A stretch of DNA of 64,000 nucleotides from assembly GCF_030542965.1 (NCBI RefSeq), contig NZ_JAUAOA010000021.1, positions 1 through 64,000 on the forward strand. Reading direction: 5' to 3'. This document shows, piece by piece, positions 53,071 to 63,100 of the stretch (positions are counted from its first letter, which is position 1; each line of letters starts with the position of its first letter). The stretch is from Azotosporobacter soli (lineage in GTDB: Bacteria > Bacillota > Negativicutes > SG130). A program made the position numbers and the translations under genes. Under the pieces are notes generated by a model. The model was not told the DNA's origin. It ran no database searches and was given only the letters and a program-made list of their open reading frames with translations.

Positions 53071-54396
53071 ATGATTACAACAACGAAAATAAGAAAGATT
53101 GCTTTTTTAAGCACCTATCCGCCGCGTGAGTGCGGTTTAGCCACCTTTACCGAAGATTTGCTGACTGAAATTGATAAGTTAACCTGGATCAGGCCCAGCG
53201 TCATCGCGGTAGTCGATAAAGACGCTTATGCCAAACCGCATTCGAATACCCAGGTAAAATATAAGCTGAACCAACATGATCGAGCGAGTTACCAGTTGGC
53301 GGCGCTTTGGGCGAACGACAATGTCGATCTGCTGGTCATCGAACATGAATACGGCATCTTCGGCGGCGAGTGCGGCGAATACATTCTTGACTTGGCAAGG
53401 GAATTACGAATTCCCTTTATCGTTACGACGCATACGGTACTCTTGGAACCGTCCGCCAAGCAGCGAAGAGTTTTGCGCGATTTGGGCGATCTCAGCGCGA
53501 AAGTGGTGACGATGGCGGAAAGTTCGATCGCAATATTGGAGAATATGTATGAGATTGCAGCGGAGAAGATCGTTTTCATTCCGCATGGCGTACCGGATAT
53601 GCAGGTCAAAGCGCGCGAAACACTGAAAGAGGAATACGGTTTGGCGGACAAGCAGGTCATCAGCAGTTTTGGCCTTATCAGTCCGGCCAAAGGGCTTGAA
53701 TACGGCATTGAAGCAGTGGCAAAAGCGGCAGCCGAGCATCCGGATCTCGTCTACCTGATCCTTGGCAAGACGCACCCTTGCGTCAAGGATGCAATGGGTG
53801 AGACATATCGGCAAAGCCTGATCGATTTAGCGACCAGCCTTGGCGTGCAGGATAATATTCGCTTTATCGACAAGTATCTCAGCAAGGAAGAAGTGATGAC
53901 GTACCTGCACTTGTCGGATATGTACCTGACGCCGTATCTTTCGAAGGAACAGGCGGTCAGCGGAACGCTGGCCTACGCGGTCGGCTGCGGGCGGGTCATC
54001 ATATCGACGCCTTACCGCTATGCCGAAGAAATGCTGGGCGAGGGGCGCGGTCTGCTCGCCGAATTCAAGGATGCCGATTCAATCGCAAGCTGTATCCGGA
54101 TCGTACTCGGCGATGCAAAGCGTAAGCAGGCGATGGAGGCGCGGACGCTGGCAGTCGGCGAAACGATGACTTGGGCGAAAGTAGCTGCGCAGTATGCGCA
54201 ATTGAGTAAGCGGATCATCGAGGACGAGGCTAAGATGTTGCGTGAAGACACGAGTCGGATTCTTCGGCCGTCGCTGACGAAAGTGCCGGAGCGTATTGCC
54301 GTTGCGGCGCAGCGCGTGCCAAAAAGAAACGACGCGGAAGTCATGATGCGAGACTATCCTGCGCTGCTGAGCTGTAAGGCGATGAAAAGCGAATGA
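53071..54396 (+). CDS. GT4-family glycosyltransferase (mannan locus)
   Basis: 441 residues from the ATG at 53071 (AAGGAGAG upstream). N-terminal LSTYPPRECGLATFTEDL, HEYGIFGGECG, IPHGVPD, FGLISPAKGLEYGIEAV, and a C-terminal domain with YLSKEQAVSGTLAYAVGCG. A tail of about 60 residues after the catalytic domain is rich in Arg and Lys. The next gene (4-nt overlap) encodes an all-helical protein that is sometimes fused to this kind of transferase, so they likely work together. Confidence 0.88.
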   Translation: MITTTKIRKIAFLSTYPPRECGLATFTEDLLTEIDKLTWIRPSVIAVVDKDAYAKPHSNTQVKYKLNQHDRASYQLAALWANDNVDLLVIEHEYGIFGGECGEYILDLARELRIPFIVTTHTVLLEPSAKQRRVLRDLGDLSAKVVTMAESSIAILENMYEIAAEKIVFIPHGVPDMQVKARETLKEEYGLADKQVISSFGLISPAKGLEYGIEAVAKAAAEHPDLVYLILGKTHPCVKDAMGETYRQSLIDLATSLGVQDNIRFIDKYLSKEEVMTYLHLSDMYLTPYLSKEQAVSGTLAYAVGCGRVIISTPYRYAEEMLGEGRGLLAEFKDADSIASCIRIVLGDAKRKQAMEARTLAVGETMTWAKVAAQYAQLSKRIIEDEAKMLREDTSRILRPSLTKVPERIAVAAQRVPKRNDAEVMMRDYPALLSCKAMKSE

Positions 54397-55463
54397 AGGC
54401 TAAATTCAGCTCTCGCTTTGATGACGCCCATATTTTTCGCATGACCGACGATACCGGTATGTTTCAGCATACACGCTATGATGTGCCGGACTTGGCAAAA
54501 GGGTATACGACCGACGACAACGCACGCGCGCTGATCATGGCCGTTATGCTCTATGAAACGGAGCCGAAACCGGCCTATCTTACGCTGATTTACCGTTACC
54601 TGGCATTCCTTCTGCATGCGCAGACGGAAAGCGGCCATTTTCGCAACTTCATGACTTACGGACGGCAGTTTACTGAAAAACAAGGTTCGGAAGAATGTTT
54701 TGGGCGCTGTCTTTGGGCGCTTGGCTATACGTTGGCTTCTTCTCTGATGCCAAACGGAGTAAAAGCCGCCTGTGCCAGCGCAATTCGCCTTGCTCTGCCG
54801 CAAGCAGCCTTACTTCAGCACCTGCGTGGACAGGCCTACGCCTTGCTTGGTCTTGATCTGATCAGCAGAAGCATGAGTGAAGAATGCAGCGGCAAAATTG
54901 CGAATGCGATTGCCGTATGCTTTGAGCAATGCGCCGCAGACAGCGAGTGGCGCTGGTTTGAAAACAGTCTGACGTATGACAATGCGCTCTTGCCATGGGC
55001 GATGTTCGTGGCGGCCCGACGAACCGGCGAGCCGCGCTTTCTGACAATCGCGCAGCAAAGCTTAAATTTTCTTGATCAGGATGCGTTCCGGGACGACTTT
55101 TATCGTCCGGTTGGCTGTCAGGGGTGGTGGCAGCGCGGTGCGAAACCTGCGTTATACGACCAACAGCCGCTGGAGGCGTCAATGTCTACTCTGGCTCATT
55201 TGGCCGCATACGACGTTACCGGCGAGGTCAGTTTATTGGCAGCGGCCAAACGGAGCTTCGCCTGGTATGCGGGAGCGAATTCCTGCGGCGAGAGCATGAT
55301 AAATCCTGAAACAGGCGGCTGCTATGACGGCATTATGGCAGAGGGCATAAATCGCAATCAGGGCGCGGAAAGCATTGTCGGCTATTGTATCGCCGGATTG
55401 TCGCTGGATAAAACGTTGCGCCATGCTTCGGCCCGGCTGAGAAAAGGAGGAAGCAGTCGATGA
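54393..55463 (+). CDS. (alpha/alpha)6-barrel-like protein, glycosyltransferase partner
   Basis: 356 residues, mostly helical with repeats of an (alpha/alpha)6 toroid type. Conserved-looking acidic and aromatic segments are YTTDDNARALI (near 40), FENSLTYDNALLPWAMF (near 195) and NRNQGAESIVGY (near 325). I know this family only as accompanying GT4 and GH130 genes; no activity can be assigned. It is encoded between GT4 and manC with 4-nt overlaps at both ends. Confidence 0.7.
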   Translation: MKAKFSSRFDDAHIFRMTDDTGMFQHTRYDVPDLAKGYTTDDNARALIMAVMLYETEPKPAYLTLIYRYLAFLLHAQTESGHFRNFMTYGRQFTEKQGSEECFGRCLWALGYTLASSLMPNGVKAACASAIRLALPQAALLQHLRGQAYALLGLDLISRSMSEECSGKIANAIAVCFEQCAADSEWRWFENSLTYDNALLPWAMFVAARRTGEPRFLTIAQQSLNFLDQDAFRDDFYRPVGCQGWWQRGAKPALYDQQPLEASMSTLAHLAAYDVTGEVSLLAAAKRSFAWYAGANSCGESMINPETGGCYDGIMAEGINRNQGAESIVGYCIAGLSLDKTLRHASARLRKGGSSR

Positions 55464-56842
55464 AAATCATCATTCTCGCAGGCGGCGGCGGCAGCCGCCT
55501 TTTCCCGCTGTCGCGCAGTTTATTTCCCAAGCAATTTTTAAAACTGAACGGTGATACGTCGCTGCTCGCGCAGACGATAGCCCGCTTTCTTCCAGTGGTC
55601 AAAGCGGCGGATATGATCGTCGTGACCAATCAGGAATACATCCATCTGGTGAAAACGGAATTGATTGCCGTTGGTGCGCCGGAAGCGCACATCCTGCTCG
55701 AACCCGTGGCGCGAAATACCGCGCCGGCGATCGCGTTTGCCGTTCAGTACTGCAGAGAAGAATTGGGCTGCGCAGACGACGAGATTTTATATGTGACGCC
55801 GGCCGATCATCTGATCGAACCGGTGGACCTGTTTATTGTCAATGTCCGGCAAGCAGTCGAACTGGCAAAGCTCGACAAGATCGTCACGCTCGGCATACGG
55901 CCGGACCATCCGGAAACGGGGTATGGTTATATTCAGGCCGGGCCGGCATTTGAGAACGGTTTTACGGTACAATCGTTTCGTGAGAAGCCGGATCAAACAA
56001 CGGCAGAGTCGTATCTTGCGGCAGGCAACTATTATTGGAATGCGGGCATGTTCGCCTTTACGATGCAGCGTTTTATGACGGAACTAAAAGCGTATCAAAC
56101 GGAACTTTATGAAGCGACGGAGAGCGGCCTGGCGGCGATGACGGAAATTTTTGCCGAACTGCCCAATATTTCCTTTGACTATGCGATTGCGGAAAAATCA
56201 ACATCGATGGTGATGCTGCCGATCACAGCGCGCTGGAATGATATCGGCTCATGGGACGCCATCTACGATGCGTTGGCTAAAGATGAGAACGGCAATGCAT
56301 TAAAAGGAGATTGCCTGCCAATTGAGTGCAGTAACTCGTTGATTCTGGCGCACAGTCGCCTGATCGCCGGAATCGGTCTTGAGGATATCCTGGTTGTCGA
56401 AACGGATGACGTGATCGTCGTCGCAAAGAAAGGCGAGTCGCAAAAAGTCAAAGAGCTGGTGTCTGACTTGAAAGCGCGCGGCCGGATCGAGGCCGATCAG
56501 CATACGACGATTTATCGACCGTGGGGCTATTATACCGTGCTTGGTTCCGGGCCAGGCTACAAAATGAAGAAGATCGTAGTAAATCCCGATGAAATCCTTA
56601 GCCTACAAATGCATTATCATCGCAGCGAACATTGGATCGTGATCGGCGGTACGGCTAAGGTGACGATTGGCGAAAAAGAACAGATGGTGCATGAAAACGA
56701 AAGCGTTTTTGTGCCGCAGACGACGAAGCATCGGCTTGAAAATCCCGGCAGATTGCCGCTGCAAATTATCGAGGTGCAAAACGGCAGCTATCTGGACGAG
56801 GACGACATTGTCCGTTATGAGGATCGCTACGGAAGAAACTAG
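55460..56842 (+). CDS. manC: Mannose-1-phosphate guanylyltransferase/mannose-6-phosphate isomerase type II
   Basis: 460 residues. Nucleotidyltransferase domain with GGGGSRLFPLSR, FPKQFLKL, TPADHLI, GYGYIQAG and FREKPD, then a C-terminal cupin domain (about residues 345-455) with RPWGYY, LSLQMHYHRSEHW and the tail PLQIIEVQNG. It makes GDP-mannose from mannose-1-P and GTP, and the cupin part may isomerise fructose-6-P. It is the last gene of the mannan operon. Confidence 0.95.
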   Translation: MKIIILAGGGGSRLFPLSRSLFPKQFLKLNGDTSLLAQTIARFLPVVKAADMIVVTNQEYIHLVKTELIAVGAPEAHILLEPVARNTAPAIAFAVQYCREELGCADDEILYVTPADHLIEPVDLFIVNVRQAVELAKLDKIVTLGIRPDHPETGYGYIQAGPAFENGFTVQSFREKPDQTTAESYLAAGNYYWNAGMFAFTMQRFMTELKAYQTELYEATESGLAAMTEIFAELPNISFDYAIAEKSTSMVMLPITARWNDIGSWDAIYDALAKDENGNALKGDCLPIECSNSLILAHSRLIAGIGLEDILVVETDDVIVVAKKGESQKVKELVSDLKARGRIEADQHTTIYRPWGYYTVLGSGPGYKMKKIVVNPDEILSLQMHYHRSEHWIVIGGTAKVTIGEKEQMVHENESVFVPQTTKHRLENPGRLPLQIIEVQNGSYLDEDDIVRYEDRYGRN

Positions 56843-56843
56843 G

Positions 56844-56887
56844 AAAAAGCAGTTGGAGACGCAGTGCGTCTTCAACTGCTTTTTCTT
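56844..56887 (+). terminator. Terminator after manC
   Basis: A long stem AAAAAGCAGTTG...AGACGC pairs with GCGTCT...CAACTGCTTTTT, ending in T's. Confidence 0.9.
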
Positions 56888-56907
56888 AGCTTAGGTTATT
56901 AGAATGA

Positions 56908-57189
56908 ATGGCAGAAAATTTTGTAAAAAGGCAGGAGTGGGGGAAATCCCCATGGAATAACGTAAGTTACAAGAGCGCAAATACAAGGAGCATTCTGACG
57001 CTGTTTTATGATCTGCACGGGTGGAATTGTTCCGCGCTGCGAGCAATCGTTTCAGAGGCGTCAGCGGAGCTTGGACAAGCAATGCAGAGTAATCTTGCGG
57101 TTTTTATGAAAAACCCGTCTATTTTAGCAAAGAAGGATAGTCTCGTATTGGAATACGGAAGAGTGATAAAATTACGTGGAGGTGCCTGA
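56908..57189 (+). CDS. Unknown 93-residue protein upstream of the NRPS
   Basis: I do not recognise this protein. It is basic at the N-terminus, then has a possible amphipathic helix around SILTLFYDLHGW and another around SEASAELGQAMQSNLAVF. It is not an MbtH homologue (it lacks that family's Trp and Pro motifs) and has no carrier-protein DSL motif. Only 3 nt separate its stop from the NRPS start, whose GGAGGTG lies inside its end, so it is probably co-translated with the synthetase. The start at 56908 is weakly supported. Confidence 0.55.
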   Translation: MAENFVKRQEWGKSPWNNVSYKSANTRSILTLFYDLHGWNCSALRAIVSEASAELGQAMQSNLAVFMKNPSILAKKDSLVLEYGRVIKLRGGA

Positions 57190-57192
57190 GTG

Positions 57193-60100
57193 ATGAAAGC
57201 TCAATCCGAACAGTTAGTAACGCTGACGCATGCCCAGCGACGAATCATGTATGGCGAAGAATTTCATCCAGGAACTAATTTCGCCAATTTGGCGGCGGCT
57301 TTTGATTTGCCGGGCGATTGGGAGATAGAGCGCTTAAAAGAAAGCATCAATGCGGTACTGGACTGTAATGATGCTTTTCGTTTGCGACTGAAGCGTGATG
57401 CAGTAAGTGGTGAAACGCTCCAGTATGTTGCGTCGGGCAGCGTTCAATCGTTTCAAGTTACCGAGCTTGCGACGCAGGCGCAGTTGGACGACTGGATCCA
57501 TACGGCGGTTGAAACGCCGTTTTACCTGTATGATCAGAAGTTGTACCGCATCCTGTTGGCGCGCTGCCAGGGGCGGCTTGTACTGTTACTCGTTGCGCAT
57601 CATGTGATCTGCGACAATGGTTCGCTATATAATTTTATTCGACAGGTGCAGGAGCGGTATACAGGGCAAGAGCGCGGAAGCGTGAAACGATCCTATCTTG
57701 ATTATATTAATGAAGAAAAAGCGTATCTGGAATCGAAGCAGTACAAGACGGATGGCGATTTTTGGCGGGGACGATTCGCCGAACTGCCGGAATACAGCGC
57801 GCTTTATGGAAAAGAAACGCCAGCTATGAATATTGCCGCGGAGCGTATCGAATTTACTTTGCCGTCGGAAGCGCTGGGGCGGCTAAACGCGTTTTGCACG
57901 GCCAATCAATTAAGCTATTTCAGGGTCTTCACCACACTGTTTGCCGTGTGGCTGGCTCGCGTCACCGGACGTTATGACATGGTGTTGGGCGTGCCGTTTC
58001 ATAACCGGGTCAGCGAGGCGAGCAAAGGGCGACTCGGCCACTTTGTCAGCACATTACCGCTGCGCATTTCACTGGACGAGGAAGATACATTTCAGCAGGC
58101 TTTGGCAAAGGTGAACGACGAATTGCAAGCGGCCATTGCGCATCAGCGTTACCCTTTCGACCGGTTGGTAGAAGACTTGACGCAGCGGCAGGGCGAGCGC
58201 GTTCGGCTCTTGGAATATTATCTGGTGCAGAGCAGCGTAGGGCGCGACGGTCTGCAGAATTGCACGGCGACGCTGCCAAAGCGCAAATTTTCTCCTGAGC
58301 CGTTCGTTTTTTATTTGAATCAGGGCTTGGATGATGCGGCGGGCTTGAAAAAAATCGTCATCGAATACCAGAGCGCCAAATATACCGAGCAGGAAGTGCA
58401 GATGATTTATGACGGACTCTTGACCTTGCTGGACGGAGTTTTGACGGACGCGGCGCAGCGTATCAGCTTCTTGCCGCTGCTTTCGGCAGCGCAGCGAGAG
58501 GTATTGCTTTCTACATTCAATGATACGGCGCTGGAGGTTCCGCTTGAGCGATCGTATCACAGTCTCTTTCGCGAGCAGGCAAAGCGCACGCCGGAGAATA
58601 CGGCGCTGGTTTTCAAAGAAACAAGCTATACGTACCGGCAGTTGGACGAACGAACGGACAGCCTGGCGCTGCTGCTGCGCGAGCATGGCGTCACGAGTGA
58701 GACGATCGTACCGATCATGCTGGAACGTTCGGCGGAAATGGTTATCGCAGCGATTGCGGTCATGAAGGCGGGCGGGGCATACCTGCCGCTTGATATCAAG
58801 TATCCGCAGGCACGGCTCGATTATATGCTGGAAGACAGCAACGCGCGCCTGATCCTGAGCGAACTGTCGCTTAAAGACAAGTTCAGCCGCTTTGAAGGCT
58901 TCTTTATTGACGTCAAAGATGCGACGAACTATCCGCCTGTGCAAAAGCCGCCGGAAGAGCACAGTAGCGGCGACAATCTGGCTGCGATCATTTACACGTC
59001 GGGTTCTACCGGTCTGCCGAAAGGCACCATGATTCTTCATCGCGGTCTGATCAATATGTTTTACAGCGAAAACCGCGCGACGGCCCTGTCGGCAAAGGAC
59101 CGTCTGGCATCCTATGCGAGTTTCAGTTTCGACGCCTCGATGTGGTCGAACTTTGCGCCTCTCTTGGTCGGCGCAGCCGTGTATCTGGTTCCGGCGGAAA
59201 TCATGCTGTCGCTGGACGAATTGAACCGCTTTTTCGAAACAAACCAGATCAGCGTTACGTTCATGACGACGCAACTGTGCGAACAGTTTGCCGAATTGGT
59301 CGAGAACAAAAGCCTGCGTCTGATGGCGACCGGCGGCGAGAAGTACAAAGCGTACCGGGAAACGCCCTACCAGATCGTCAACGCCTACGGGCCGACCGAG
59401 TATACGATCTATACGACGCGTTTTCTGATTGATCGACCGTATGCCAATATGCCGATCGGCAAGCCGCTGGCCAATACCTGGGTATACGTACTGGACAAAA
59501 ATCTGCAACTGCAGCCGATCGGCGTGCCGGGCGAACTCTGCATCGCCGGTGCGCAGATGGCGCGCGGTTATCGCAACCGGCCGGAACTGACAGCGGAAAA
59601 ATTCATCGCCAATCCGCATGCGACGAACGAGCTGAACCAGCGTTTGTATCGCACCGGCGATCTGGTGCGCTGGCTGCCGGACGGCAATCTAGAGTTTTTA
59701 AGTCGGATCGACCAACAGGTGAAGATTCGCGGTTTCCGGATTGAGATCGGCGAGATCGAACAAAAGATATTGCAGTATGACGACGTCAAGGAAGCCGTCG
59801 TCATTGCCCGCGATGATGCGGCCGGCAACAAGTATTTGTGCGGCTATTTCGCCGCCGCGCGCAAAGTGGACGTCGAAGCGTTGAAAGGCTTTATGCTGGC
59901 TGACTTGCCCGATTTCATGATCCCGCAGCATCTGCTGCAGATCGAAGCATTGCCTCTTACCGCCAACGGCAAGGTGGATAAAAAAGCGTTGCCCGAAATC
60001 AACGGCGGTGCGGAAATAGGCGAATATATCGCGCCGCGCAATGATCTCGAACAGGAACTGTGCACGCTGTGGCAGGATATATTGGGCGTGAAGCAGGTGG

Positions 60101-63100
60101 GCATCTCCAATACCTTCACCAGTCTGGGCGGGACGTCGCTGAAACTGGTCGTGCTGGGCGCAAAGCTGCAAAAGTTTTTTGCGGTATCGCTTTCGGTGGC
60201 CGAGCTGCTGAAGATTCCGACGGTGGAAATACTGGCTAAGCGTCTGGCGCATACGCCGAAGGACGCGGTGCGCTACGAGCCGATTCCCAATCTGCCGCTT
60301 GCAGACGACTATGCGGTTTCACCGGCGCAAAAGGGCATGTACATCATTGATAAGATGGCGGATATCGGCAACACGTATCATGTCGTACTGCCGATCTTTC
60401 TGGAGGGGCGACTGGACAAGGCGCGCCTTGGTATGGCGATTGACAGCCTGGTGGAGAGGCATCCGGCGCTGCGCACGTCCTTTGCGCTGCGCGACGGCGA
60501 GGTGCGGCAAAAAATAAGCGCCGGCGTGCGCTTGAAAAAGACAATCAAGGTCGTGGACGAGTCTGCGATCGACAACGCAATTGCCGACTTCATTCAGCGT
60601 TTTGACCTGGAGGAAGCGCCGTTATTCCGGGTGGCGCTCTTGGAAATTGACGCCTATAAGCATATGCTGGTTCTTGACGCGCATCATATCGTGCTGGATG
60701 GCGTTTCAGTAGTGGTGCTGGTAAAAGAACTGATGAAGCTTTATCAAAACGAGTCGTTGCCGCCGCTGACGGTATCCTATCATGAATATGCGGCTTGGTA
60801 TAATGCCAGACTCGAAAGCGGTGCGTTAGGCAAGCAGGAAGCCTTTTGGCTGGAACGCTTGCAGGGAGAGCTGCCGGTGTTGAATCTGGCTACCGATTAT
60901 CCGCGCCCGGCGAATAAAAAATACCAGGGCGGAAAAATCTTTGCCGATCTGGATAAAGGCACCGCCGAAAAACTGAAACGCATTGCCGAAGCGCAGGGAG
61001 TGACGTTCTTTGCCTTGCTGCTGGCGGCGTTCAAAACGCTGCTGGCCCGTTACAGCGGACAGGATGAAATCATCGTCGGTTCGCCATTTGCCAATCGCAC
61101 GCATCCGGATGTTGACGGCATGCTCGGCATGTTCGTCAATACGCTGCCGCTGCGCAGCTATCCGCAGCGCGACAAAACCTTTCAAGCTTACTTACAGGAA
61201 GTCAACGAAATTCTCTTATCGGCCAATGACAATCAGGCCTACCCGTTTGAAAAAATGGTCGAAAAACTGGGCTTGGAGCGTGACGTCAGCCGGAATCCGA
61301 TTTATGACGTAGTCTTCGCGTTCTTTGTCGAAGAGTTTCTCTTTGATGCGGGCGGGCTGTCAATCAAACGCTATGACTATGATGCGAAAGAAGCGCATTT
61401 CGATCTGCTCTTTTATGTCTTTGAAAACCAGCAAGGCTTATCGATGTTTCTCGAATATGACCGCAATCTGTACCAAACAGAGAGCGCGCAGCGCCTGACC
61501 GAGCATTTCATCAATCTGCTCGGCGTGCTGGCAGACGGCATCGACGGCAAACTGGCGGAATTCGAATTCATTTCGTCTGCAGAACGCGAGCGCCTGCTGT
61601 GCGCTTTTAACGCCAAGCAACTTCCGGTACCGTTTGAACGCGCTTATCATTCCCTCTTCCGCGAGCAGGCGGCGCGGACGCCGGACAAGGCCGCCTTGGT
61701 CTTTAAAGGAAATGTGCTCAGCTACCGCCAACTGGATGAAAAGACTGATCGTTTGGCGCTTGCACTGCGCAAGCGGGGCGTGCAGCGTGAAACGATTGTG
61801 CCGATCATGCTGGAACGTTCGGCTGAAATGGTCGTAGCGGCGCTTGCCGTGATGAAGGCGGGCGGGGCATATCTGCCGCTTGATATCAAATATCCGCAGG
61901 CACGGCTCGATTATATGCTGTCGGATAGCGCGGCGACGCTGATTCTCAGTCAGCCGTTGCTCAAGGAAAAATTCATTCAGTTCAGCGGCGCGTTCATCGA
62001 CGTCACCGATCCGGCTTTGTATGAGGTTGATGGTGGAGCGGAGCTTGTTTGTCCGGACGTCAACCATGGCCGTGATTTGGCGGCGATCATCTACACGTCC
62101 GGTTCGACCGGGCTGCCGAAAGGGACGATGATCCTGCACCGCAATATCGTCAACATGTGCCTGAGTGAAATTTGCGATATGCAAATGACCGAGGCCGATA
62201 TCATGGCCTCGTATGCGAGCTTCAGTTTCGATGCGGCGATGTGGTCGAACTTTTCGCCGCTCTTGACCGGGGCGACCGTTCATATCGTGCCGGAAGAGAT
62301 CATGCTGTCGCTGGCCGATCTGAACCTCTTCTTTGAAGAACACCGTGCGACGGTGACGTTTATGACGACGCAATTGTGCGAGCAGTTTACCGAACTGGCG
62401 GACAACAAATCGCTGCGGATCCTGGCGACCGGCGGCGAAAAATACAAGAGCTATCGTCCGACTTCCTATCAGGTCGTCAACGGCTACGGGCCGACCGAAT
62501 ACACGGTTTATACGACCCGCTTCGTCATTGATAAAAACTACGACAACATACCGATCGGCAAACCGTTGGCCAATGCCAGGGTCTATGTCGTCGATAAGGA
62601 TTACCGGCTGCAGCCGGTCGGTGTGCCGGGCGAACTTTGCGTCGCAGGGCCGCAGCTGTCGCGCGGCTATCGCAACCGCGACGATCTGACGCTGGAAAAA
62701 TTCATTGCTAATCCATATGGCGAGGGCGAAATCTACGGACGGATGTATCGCACCGGCGATTTGGTTCGCTGGCTGCCGGACGGCAATCTGGAATTCTTGA
62801 GCCGCATTGATCAGCAGGTTAAGATACGGGGGTTTCGCATCGAGATTGGCGAAATCGAGCAGAAAATCATGGCATACGACACGGTCAAAGAAGCGGTCGT
62901 CGTTGCAAAAGACGATTCCTCCGGCAATAAATTCCTCTGCGCCTATTTCACCGCGACCGAAGCGGTCGCCTTGGAAGACCTGAAAGGCTTCATGGCCAAT
63001 GATCTGCCGAACTATATGATTCCCGCCTATATCATGCAGATCGAGACGATGCCGCTCAATGCCAACGGCAAGATTGACAAAAAGGCGCTGCCGGAGGTCG

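Noticed and set aside
58069-59619. A 516-codon open frame on the minus strand opposite NRPS module 1
   Set aside because: It mirrors the codon bias of the adenylation domain on the plus strand, is very rich in Arg, His, Gln and Phe, and has no family motif. The plus frame has complete NRPS motifs.
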